Origin: Modestobacter sp.
GTDB taxonomy: Bacteria > Actinomycetota > Actinomycetes > Mycobacteriales > Geodermatophilaceae
Assembly (NCBI GenBank): GCA_025963425.1
Contig: JAOPUQ010000233.1
Coordinates: 1-8,349, forward strand
Length of the DNA stretch: 8,349 nt
Direction: 5' to 3'
Below are positions 1-5,440 of this stretch, piece by piece (the first letter of the stretch is position 1; the number at the start of each line of letters is the position of its first letter). The notes under the pieces were generated by a model. That model was given only the letters and a program-made list of their open reading frames with translations, was not told the origin of the DNA and did no database searches. Position numbers and translations under genes: made by a program.

Positions 1-750
1 GTGTCCGCGCTGCTGGCCGCGGCCAGCGACCTGCTCGCCGACATGGGCGAGGAGCTGGGCATCGGCGGCGGCGCGGCCGGCGGGGTCGAGCAGTCCCGGG
101 CGATCGCCCGCCGCTTCCGCACCGGCGTGCTGCGCTCGGTGAACCCGACGACCGGGCTGGCCCGCGACCTGGACCTGCGCACCGGCCGGTGGCTGGACGT
201 GGAGAGCGCCGCGGGGTTCGCGCCCCTGCTGTGCGGCGGGGACGACGCGCTGACCCGGCGACAGCGCGACCTCCTGCTGGGGCCGCGGTGGTGCGGCCAC
301 TCCCGGCTGCGCTGGCCGGTGGTGCCCTCGGTGTCGCCCGCCTCGCCGGCGTTCCGCGAGCGCACCTACTGGCGGGGACCGCAGTGGCCGGTGCTCAACT
401 GGCTGATGGCCTGGGCGCTGAACCGGTCCGGCGAGCCCGAAGCGGCCAACGCGCTGCGCCTGGCCGGTCTTTCCCAGCTGGTCGACTGCGACTTCGCCGA
501 GTACTACGAACCGGTCAGCGGAGAGGTGCTCGGCAGCAAGGACCAGTCGTGGACGGCGGCGATCGCGCTGGACTTCCTGGCCGCCCGCCGCCCGGCCGAG
601 CGCCGTCCGGTGCGCTGGCTGACCAGCGAGCTGCCCCGCATCACCCCGGCTCACCGGGCGCCCGGGCACCTTCCGCACTCCCCCGGGCACGTGGTCGCCC
701 ACCGCCCGCCGCACGGCCCGCCGACCGCGCCACCGCGCAGCCCGCAGTGA
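1..750 (+). CDS. GH63-like glycosidase, C-terminal part (5' end outside window)
   Basis: This is the C-terminal portion of an (alpha/alpha)6-barrel glycoside hydrolase of the GH63 / glucosylglycerate-mannosylglycerate hydrolase type, which hydrolyses alpha-glucosides or small compatible-solute glycosides. The visible hallmarks, numbered from base 1, are the YWRGPQWP motif (123-130) followed by NWLMAWAL. Then comes FAEYYEP (165-171), whose Glu167 aligns with the catalytic base of the family, and finally GSKDQSWTAAIALDFL (178-193), the usual last barrel helix. The catalytic acid lies further upstream and is not in the window. The GTG at base 1 is unlikely to be the real start because the protein begins in mid-barrel. 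After residue ~200 the sequence turns into a Pro/His/Arg-rich tail of about 45 residues that I do not recognise; it could be a natural tail or the product of an old frameshift. The stop abuts the stop of the convergent reductase. The fold is well supported; the exact substrate is not. Confidence 0.8.
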   Translation: MSALLAAASDLLADMGEELGIGGGAAGGVEQSRAIARRFRTGVLRSVNPTTGLARDLDLRTGRWLDVESAAGFAPLLCGGDDALTRRQRDLLLGPRWCGHSRLRWPVVPSVSPASPAFRERTYWRGPQWPVLNWLMAWALNRSGEPEAANALRLAGLSQLVDCDFAEYYEPVSGEVLGSKDQSWTAAIALDFLAARRPAERRPVRWLTSELPRITPAHRAPGHLPHSPGHVVAHRPPHGPPTAPPRSPQ

Positions 751-1752
751 TCACGGCCGCGGGTCCGGGCTCTTCGTCAGCGCCGGGTCGGTCCGGGCGA
801 CCGGCTTCAGGACCTCGTCCATCCGCGCCGTGACCTCCGGGTCCAGCCGGACGCCGGCGGCCTTGACGTTGTCGAGGACCTGCTCGGGGCGGCTGGCGCC
901 GATGATCGCCGCGGCGACGTTCTCCTCCTGCAGGACCCAGGCCACGGCGAGGGCGGCCATCGAGAGGCCGAGGTCCGCGGCGATGGGCGCCAGCTCCTGG
1001 ACCCGGGCGAGCACGTCGTCCTTCATCCAGCGGGAGATGAAGTCCGCTCCCCCGCCTTTCTGGTCGGTGGCGCGCGAGCCCTCGGGCACCGGCTGGCCGG
1101 GCAGGTACTTCCCGGTCAGGACACCCTGCCCGATCGGGGAGAAGCAGATCTGGCTGATGCCGAGCTCGCGGCAGACCGGGATGACCTCGGCCTCGGGCAC
1201 CCGGTACAGGGCGGAGTACTGCGGCTGGTTGGACACCAGCGGCACGCGCAGCTCGTCGGCGATCGCCTTGGCCGCGCGGATCTCCTCCGCACGCCATTCC
1301 GAGACGCCGATGTAGAGCGCCTTGCCGGAGTTCACGACGGCGGCGAAGGCCTCCATCGTCTCCTCGAGCGGGGTCTCGTAGTCGTAACGGTGCGCCTGGT
1401 AGAGATCGACGTAGTCGGTGCCCAGCCGGCGCAGCGAGCCCTCGATCGAGTCGCGAACGTGTTTGCGGGACAGGCCGCGGTCGTTGGGGCCGGGGCCGGT
1501 CGGCCAGTAGACCTTGGTGAAGATCTCGATGCTGCTGCGCTTCTCACCCGCCAGCGCCTCGCCCAGCACCCGCTCCGCCCGCCCGCCGGCGTAGACGTCG
1601 GCGGTGTCGAAGCTGGTGATGCCGGCGTCCAGGGCGGCGCGCACGCACGCGGTGGCGGCGTCGGCCTCGACCTGGCCGCCGTGGGTGATCCAGTTGCCGT
1701 AGGTGATCTCACTGATCTTGAGGCCGCTGCGGCCCAGGTGTCGGAACTCCAT
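751..1752 (-). CDS. Aldo/keto reductase, Kv-beta-like (AKR6-type) subgroup
   Basis: This is a complete 333-residue NADPH-dependent aldo/keto reductase, a soluble TIM-barrel enzyme that reduces aldehydes or ketones. The whole catalytic tetrad is visible: Asp49 and Tyr54 in FDTADVYAGG, Lys80 in IFTKVYW and His121 in YQAHRYD. Other family marks are the N-terminal FRHLGRSGLKIS, GVSEW (149-153), NQPQYSALYR (175-184), SPIGQGVLTGKY (205-216) and the NADP-binding IIGASRPEQV near the C-terminus. The NQPQYSxLYR and SPIGQGVLTGKY patterns resemble the potassium-channel beta-subunit-like branch, whose bacterial members are mostly general carbonyl reductases. The ATG is preceded only by a weak ribosome site (ACCGGAC), but it gives the standard family N-terminus. 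The gene lies 69 bp downstream of the IclR gene on the same strand and may be co-transcribed with it. No sequence feature ties it to the maleate genes, and the substrate is unknown. Confidence 0.93.
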   Translation of the reverse strand: MEFRHLGRSGLKISEITYGNWITHGGQVEADAATACVRAALDAGITSFDTADVYAGGRAERVLGEALAGEKRSSIEIFTKVYWPTGPGPNDRGLSRKHVRDSIEGSLRRLGTDYVDLYQAHRYDYETPLEETMEAFAAVVNSGKALYIGVSEWRAEEIRAAKAIADELRVPLVSNQPQYSALYRVPEAEVIPVCRELGISQICFSPIGQGVLTGKYLPGQPVPEGSRATDQKGGGADFISRWMKDDVLARVQELAPIAADLGLSMAALAVAWVLQEENVAAAIIGASRPEQVLDNVKAAGVRLDPEVTARMDEVLKPVARTDPALTKSPDPRP

Positions 1753-1783
1753 GTCCGGTGTTCTACCCGCGTCACATCGAGGT

Positions 1784-1801
1784 CCGGGGAGACGCCCCCG
1801 G
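1784..1801. other. Short GC hairpin between the IclR and reductase genes
   Basis: A perfect 6-bp inverted repeat (CCGGGG / CCCCGG, loop 1790-1795) lies in the 69-bp gap between the IclR stop and the reductase start. There is no T-run after it on either strand, so it is at best a weak terminator or attenuator. It could also be chance in such GC-rich DNA. Confidence 0.25.
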
Positions 1802-1821
1802 TCGCTCGTCGTCGGGCCTGC

Positions 1822-2640
1822 TCAGCCCACGGCTGTCCCGAGGGGCCCTCGGGTCGCGAGGCGGCCCAGCGCGGGGTCGTACCCCAACCGCTCACTGGCG
1901 TCCCGGGCGGCTCGCGCCACCACGGGGCCGAGACGCTCGACGTCGCGCTCGGTGACCCGCTGCGTCGGGAACCCCAGCCCCATCACCGCGGCCAGCTCTC
2001 CGGCGTGGTCGAAGACCGGTGCGCTGATCGAGCCGACGTCCGCGTGCCGCTCGCCGAACGCCGCGTAGAACCCCTGCGCGCGCGCCACGGCCGCCTGCTG
2101 ATCGAGTTCGCCGAGGCTGGCCGGCGTCTTGGAGGTGAACCTGGCGAGGTCGCTGCCCTCGAGGTCCCGGCGCGCCTGGGGGTCGAAGGCGAGGAATACC
2201 TTCCCGGGCGCGCCCGCGTGGATGGGCATCACCATGCCGACCATGAACGGGCGCATGACGACGTGGCGGGTCTCGGCGACGGCCACGACCGTCCGGAACA
2301 CCCCGTCGCGGACGTAGCAGCAGGCCGTCTCCCCGGTCTCGTCGCGCAGTTGCTGCAGGACGGGCTTCACCAGCCGGACGACGTCGAGCCCCAGCGTTCC
2401 GGGGGTCGCCCACCGCACCATGGCGATGCCGATGCGATACCGGTCACCGTCCCGGTCCAGGAAACCCTCGTACACCAGGTCCTGCACCAATCGCTGGCAG
2501 GTGCTCGACGGCAGACCCGTCGTCCTGATGATGTCCTGCAGCGTCGGATCGGGGGACTCGACCGAGAAGCAGTTCAGGATCCGGGTGATCTTGTGCAGGA
2601 CGAGCGTCGATGCTCGGCCTTCGTCGTGCCGCGTCACCAC
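1822..2640 (-). CDS. IclR-family transcriptional regulator
   Basis: This is an IclR-type regulator of 272 residues, a normal family length. An N-terminal winged helix-turn-helix occupies about residues 14-70 (the segment from LQDIIRTTGLPSSTCQRL to the wing DRDGDRYRIG). It is followed by the effector-binding GAF-like domain, with the conserved HAGAPGKVFLAF (141-152) and SAPVFDHAGELAAVMGLGFP near the end. I chose the GTG at 2640 because GTGAGGA sits 7 nt upstream (2648-2654) and because upstream in-frame sequence is not IclR-like. The next codon is also GTG (2637) and cannot be excluded. The gene diverges from the isomerase-permease operon across a 218-bp region containing a strong inverted repeat, which makes it the obvious local regulator. 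IclR proteins usually bind small carboxylates or aromatics, so a dicarboxylate ligand is plausible but inferred. They can act as repressors or activators, and the sequence does not tell which. Confidence 0.92.
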   Translation of the reverse strand: MVTRHDEGRASTLVLHKITRILNCFSVESPDPTLQDIIRTTGLPSSTCQRLVQDLVYEGFLDRDGDRYRIGIAMVRWATPGTLGLDVVRLVKPVLQQLRDETGETACCYVRDGVFRTVVAVAETRHVVMRPFMVGMVMPIHAGAPGKVFLAFDPQARRDLEGSDLARFTSKTPASLGELDQQAAVARAQGFYAAFGERHADVGSISAPVFDHAGELAAVMGLGFPTQRVTERDVERLGPVVARAARDASERLGYDPALGRLATRGPLGTAVG

Positions 2641-2647
2641 TGTGGAG

Positions 2648-2654
2648 TCCTCAC
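2648..2654 (-). promoter_or_regulatory. Ribosome binding site deciding the IclR start
   Basis: GTGAGGA on the minus strand lies 7 nt before the GTG at 2640. The open frame extends 67 codons further upstream, but that stretch is unlike IclR proteins and would overlap the whole divergent promoter region. This site is therefore the main evidence for the shorter start. Confidence 0.6.
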
Positions 2655-2694
2655 GAGCGCCGTTCGAGCTGGTCCCCGGCGGGGCGAGCGCCCA

Positions 2695-2700
2695 TGGTAG
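2695..2700 (-). promoter_or_regulatory. Possible -10 box for the IclR gene
   Basis: The minus-strand hexamer TACCAT matches the actinobacterial TAnnnT -10 pattern and lies 54 nt upstream of the chosen GTG. No good -35 is present at 16-18 nt; TTCACG at a 15-nt spacing is a partial match. This is suggestive only. Confidence 0.25.
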
Positions 2701-2743
2701 GCGGCCCCCGCCGCCGTGAACCGGTGCCGCCGGACGGCGCCGA

Positions 2744-2764
2744 CACGTGATCACACCGCTGTGA
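2744..2764. promoter_or_regulatory. Cluster of overlapping palindromes, possible secondary operator
   Basis: Three symmetrical elements overlap here: CACGTG (2744-2749), GTGATCAC (2747-2754) and TCACA-CCGC-TGTGA (2751-2764). They sit immediately upstream of the TTGACA box of the isomerase operon and between the two divergent genes, a normal position for a regulator site. They resemble neither arm of the large repeat at 2788-2824, so they may serve a different protein. TGTGA/TCACA half-sites also recall CRP-type sites, though with a 4-nt rather than a 6-nt spacer. Confidence 0.35.
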
Positions 2765-2769
2765 GCCGT

Positions 2770-2799
2770 TTGACACAGAGGCTGCTCAACCCGCATCGT
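2770..2799 (+). promoter_or_regulatory. Likely promoter of the isomerase-permease operon
   Basis: A perfect TTGACA -35 hexamer occupies 2770-2775. At an 18-nt spacing, CATCGT (2794-2799) is a poor -10 keeping only the A at position 2 and the T at position 6. It falls within the left arm of the inverted repeat, so a protein bound there would directly affect RNA polymerase. The start codon at 2859 leaves a leader of about 50 nt. The -35 is convincing; the -10 is not. Confidence 0.5.
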
Positions 2800-2824
2800 G
2801 GATGAACCACCCACGATGTGGGTT
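2788..2824. promoter_or_regulatory. 14-9-14 inverted repeat, probable IclR operator
   Basis: The left arm AACCCGCATCGTGG (2788-2801) and the right arm CCACGATGTGGGTT (2811-2824) are reverse complements with a single mismatch, separated by a 9-bp spacer. The repeat overlaps the putative -10 of the isomerase operon and ends 34 bp before its ATG. This is the longest near-perfect repeat in the intergenic region and sits next to a divergent IclR gene, so an operator is the best reading. As RNA it would also form a stable 5'-leader hairpin if transcription begins upstream of it. Confidence 0.6.
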
Positions 2825-2858
2825 GGCATCCTGCTTCGCACAGTGACGTGGAGACCTC

Positions 2859-3689
2859 ATGCCTGCCTCGCCCAGCCTTGTGACGTCGGAGACGGCCCCC
2901 GAGCCGAAGAGGCCGGGCACGTCCCGGATCGGGCTCATCGTCCCCAGCTCGAACACCACCATGGAGACCGAGCTCCCCGAGCTCTTCCGACGCCAGTCGG
3001 AGGCGACCGGGCACCGGTACACGTTCCACTCCGCGCGCGCGGCGCTGAAGAACGTCACCCGGGAGGAGCTCCTGGCCATGGTGGCCAAGGCGGCCGACTG
3101 CGCCGTCGCCGTGTCCGACGCCGACGTCGACGTCATCGCCTACGCCTGCCTCGTGGCGGTCATGGCACAGGGCCCCAACGCCCACGTCGAGTCCGAAGCG
3201 GCCATCTCCCGGGCCGCCGCCGACAACGGGCACCCCGCCGAGGTCAGCAGCAGCGCCGGGGCTCTCGTCCGCACCCTCCAGGAGCTGGGTGCCGCCCGGG
3301 TCGCGATGGTCACCCCGTACATGAAGCCGCTGACCAAGATGGTCAGCGACTACATCGAGGGAGCCGGCATCACCGTGCTCGACGCCGCCAGCCTGGAGGT
3401 CGCCGACAACCTCGCCGTCGGCTGCCTCGACCCGCGCAACCTCCCCGCCATCGCACGGAACCTCCAGCGCGACGGGGCTGACGCGATCGTGCTCTCTGCC
3501 TGCGTGCAGATGCCCTCGCTGCCGGCCGTGCAGGCCGTCGAGGACGAGCTGGGCCTGCCGGTGATCACCGCGGCCACCGCGACGACCTACGAGGTGCTGA
3601 AGGCCCTCGGGCACACGCCCGCCATCACCGGGGCCGGCCGGCTCCTCGCCGGCAACTCCGGCGCCCCGACCGCCGCACGCGCCGGCTGA
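2859..3689 (+). CDS. Maleate isomerase-type enzyme of the Asp/Glu racemase superfamily
   Basis: The 276-residue cytosolic protein matches maleate cis-trans isomerase (maleate to fumarate), a cofactor-free two-cysteine enzyme. The substrate-binding motif RIGLIVPSSNTTMETELP (23-40) is intact. Both catalytic cysteines are present: Cys97 in YACLVAVMAQG and Cys215 in LSACVQMPSL. Their 118-residue spacing equals that of Cys76/Cys194 in the Nocardia farcinica enzyme as I recall it. The second-half motif VAMVTPYMKPLTKMVSDY (148-165) and the C-terminal GAGRLLAG are also typical. Having both cysteines argues against arylmalonate decarboxylase, a relative with only the second one. The N-terminus is about 20 residues longer than usual. 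The ATG at 2859 is supported by GGAG at 2850-2853. The dicarboxylate permease follows 12 bp downstream in the same operon. No nicotinate-degradation genes are seen here, so free maleate or a substituted maleate such as citraconate is the likelier substrate; this choice is inference. Confidence 0.87.
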   Translation: MPASPSLVTSETAPEPKRPGTSRIGLIVPSSNTTMETELPELFRRQSEATGHRYTFHSARAALKNVTREELLAMVAKAADCAVAVSDADVDVIAYACLVAVMAQGPNAHVESEAAISRAAADNGHPAEVSSSAGALVRTLQELGAARVAMVTPYMKPLTKMVSDYIEGAGITVLDAASLEVADNLAVGCLDPRNLPAIARNLQRDGADAIVLSACVQMPSLPAVQAVEDELGLPVITAATATTYEVLKALGHTPAITGAGRLLAGNSGAPTAARAG

Positions 3690-3701
3690 CGGGCACCGGT
3701 C

Positions 3702-5066
3702 ATGTCCCTCTCGATCATCGCGTTCCTCGTCCTCATCGCGGCCTTCGCGATCGGCTCGCTGACCAGCATCAGCGCCGGCCTGCTCGCGCTGGTGGCAGCC
3801 TTCGGCATCGGCACCCTCGTGGCCGACCTGCCCCTGAAGGACGTCATCGACCAGTTCCCCTCGGCGTTGTTCTTCATCCTGGTGGGGGCCACGCTCCTGT
3901 TCGGCATCGTCCGGATCACCGGCACGATCGACCTGCTGGCCTACTGGGCCGAGCGGCTCGCCGGCGGGCGCAGGCTGCTGGTGCCGGTGCTGATGTTCCT
4001 GCTGACGGCGGTCCTCTCCTCGGCGGGCGCGTTCACCCCGGCGGCCGTCGCCATCGTGGCTCCGGTCGCCCTCGCGCTCGGCGGCCGGTTCGGGATCAGC
4101 AATCTCGCCATGGGGCTGGTCGTGGTCCAGGGCGCGAACGCCGGGGCCTTCTCACCGGTGAACCCCTTCGGCGTGCTGTCCAACCTCATGCTCGACGAGG
4201 CGGGGGCGCCCGGCGACACCCTGAAGCTCTTCATCTACTGCTTCCTGTTCAACGCCGTCCTGGCGGTCATCGCCTACGCCGTCATCCAGGCCATCGCCAA
4301 CCGCCGGGACCGGGAGGACGACACGGCCGCCGCACCGTCCGACGGCTCCGGCGGGTCCGTCGCGTCGCCGGCGGTGGCCGGTCCGGCCACGGGTGGAGTG
4401 GCCACTGGCGGAGTGGCCACGGCCGTGGTCCCGGAGACGACGACCGGGACCGCGCCGACGAAGGTGGAGGTCACGCCGATGCGGGTTCTCACCCTCATCG
4501 GGCTGGTCGCTCTCCTCGTGCTGACCACCGTGTTCGGCCTCGACGTGGGCGTGGCCTCCCTGGTGATCGCGCTGGGCCTGATCATCGTGAAGCCGTCGGT
4601 GCAGAAGCCGGCCATCGAGAGCATGCCGTGGTCGGCGATCCTGCTGGTCACCGGAATCGTGACCTACGTCGGTGTGCTCGAGGCCATGGGTGCGCTCGAG
4701 GACCTGCAGAACGGTATCGAGGGCCTGGGCAGCAGCTCCGTCGCCGCTCTGGTCACCAGCTACGTGGTCGGCATCATCTCGGCCTTCGCCTCGACCACCG
4801 GGACGCTCAGCGTCATCAGCCCGATCGTCGTCCCCATCGCCGGCGACCCGCTACTGACGGCCATCGGCGTGGTCACCGCCGTGAGCATCAGCTCGTCGGT
4901 CGTGGACACCAGCCCCATGTCCACGAGCGGGGCGCTGCTCATGGCCAGTGCGCAGCCCAAGGACGAGCGCATGTTCTTCCGGGCACTGCTGCTGTGGGCG
5001 ATCGCGATGATCGCGGTCGTCCCACTCGGCGTGTGGTTGTTCTTCGTGTACCTCGGAATCGGCTGA
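3702..5066 (+). CDS. MatC/SLC13-like dicarboxylate permease
   Basis: This is an integral membrane protein of 454 residues with about 10-12 hydrophobic segments in two halves, of the ion-transporter superfamily type that includes the malonate carrier MatC and SLC13 permeases. The first half (about 1-200) contains the re-entrant motif SSAGAFTPAAVAIVAP (106-121) and GAFSPVNPFGVLSNLML. The second half (about 258-454) repeats it with ASTTGTLSVISPIVVPIAG (363-381) and SSSVVDTSPMSTSGALLMA. Between them lies a hydrophilic Ala/Gly/Thr-rich cytoplasmic linker (about 200-258). It carries two copies of TGGVA (230-239), encoded by a 15-bp tandem duplication. The gene follows the isomerase by 12 bp with only a weak ribosome site (GGGCACCGG), suggesting translational coupling. 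Context points to import of a C4 dicarboxylate, probably the isomerase substrate. MatC-type specificity is for malonate-like dianions, so malonate or maleate are both possible. Confidence 0.85.
   Translation: MSLSIIAFLVLIAAFAIGSLTSISAGLLALVAAFGIGTLVADLPLKDVIDQFPSALFFILVGATLLFGIVRITGTIDLLAYWAERLAGGRRLLVPVLMFLLTAVLSSAGAFTPAAVAIVAPVALALGGRFGISNLAMGLVVVQGANAGAFSPVNPFGVLSNLMLDEAGAPGDTLKLFIYCFLFNAVLAVIAYAVIQAIANRRDREDDTAAAPSDGSGGSVASPAVAGPATGGVATGGVATAVVPETTTGTAPTKVEVTPMRVLTLIGLVALLVLTTVFGLDVGVASLVIALGLIIVKPSVQKPAIESMPWSAILLVTGIVTYVGVLEAMGALEDLQNGIEGLGSSSVAALVTSYVVGIISAFASTTGTLSVISPIVVPIAGDPLLTAIGVVTAVSISSSVVDTSPMSTSGALLMASAQPKDERMFFRALLLWAIAMIAVVPLGVWLFFVYLGIG
4391..4420 (+). repeat. 15-bp tandem duplication in the permease linker
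   Basis: Two adjacent 15-bp units (4391-4405 and 4406-4420) agree at 13 of 15 positions and encode consecutive TGGVA units. They fall in the low-complexity loop between the two halves of the permease, where length changes should be tolerated. Likely a slippage duplication. Confidence 0.6.
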
Positions 5067-5118
5067 CGCCGGTCCACACCGGGCGGCCGGCGCGTCCCGA
5101 CCGCCCTGCAGGACGACG

Positions 5119-5152
5119 CGAGGGCCGTCTCCCCACCGGGAGGCGGCCCTCG
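5119..5152 (+). terminator. Strong intrinsic hairpin after the permease gene
   Basis: Bases 5119-5133 pair with 5138-5152 to form a 15-bp stem with one G-U pair, closed by a CACC loop. It lies 52 bp after the permease stop. Only a short TTT follows (5156-5158), as is common for actinobacterial terminators that lack a long U-tract. The near-perfect symmetry means it could also stop transcription coming from the right. Confidence 0.75.
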
Positions 5153-5221
5153 CCGTTTGCCGTTCCACGAGGCCCGCTGAGACACGGTCGCCGCCGGGCC
5201 GAGCCGGTCATCGGAGGCACC

Positions 5222-5263
5222 GTGACGCTGGGCCGGCGCATGGCGGACGTCGCACGGGGGTAG
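5222..5263 (+). CDS. Possible 13-residue leader or small peptide
   Basis: A GTG at 5222 with GGAGG (5213-5217) 4 nt upstream opens a 13-codon frame reading VTLGRRMADVARG and ending at TAG (5261-5263). It stands 178 bp before the DUF2254 gene. The ribosome site is the best in this intergenic region, which is the only reason to list it. There is no similarity I recognise and no run of regulatory codons. It could be a leader peptide, a tiny protein or coincidence. Confidence 0.15.
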   Translation: MTLGRRMADVARG

Positions 5264-5292
5264 GTCTGCCCACGGGAGGCAGGATCACGCGG

Positions 5293-5315
5293 CCTCGCCC
5301 TCGCCCTCGCCCTCG
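5293..5315. repeat. CCTCGC hexanucleotide repeats
   Basis: Three perfect CCTCGC units (5293-5310) are followed by a partial fourth (CCTCG, 5311-5315). It is a short simple-sequence tract in the leader of the DUF2254 gene. Length variation by slippage is possible, but no function is evident. Confidence 0.5.
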
Positions 5316-5440
5316 GTCACGGTTGCGGCCCCGGTCCGGAGGACGCCGGCGGCACGACCGCATCGCCACCCGATCGGCGTCGGGCCCCGGCGTCGGTCAC
5401 ACCTGGCCGGCCCTGCCGGTCCCGAGTTCCTGGGGCCGTG

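Larger units (their letters stand above)
5067..5440. other. Intergenic region between permease and DUF2254 gene
   Basis: This stretch of about 370 bases holds a strong hairpin (5119-5152) that ends the isomerase-permease operon. After it comes a 13-codon open frame with an excellent ribosome site (5213-5263), then a run of CCTCGC repeats (5293-5315). The promoter of the DUF2254 gene should lie here, but I see no convincing -35/-10 pair. I find no larger protein-like frame. Confidence 0.5.

Noticed and set aside
1390..2700. 436-residue plus-strand open frame across the reductase and IclR genes
   Set aside because: It runs antisense through two genes with intact catalytic and DNA-binding motifs. 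Its own translation is low-complexity and unlike any family.
2641..2841. N-terminal extension of the IclR protein to 2841
   Set aside because: The 67 extra residues are not IclR-like, would run over the divergent promoter and inverted repeat, and are unnecessary given the GTGAGGA site before GTG 2640.
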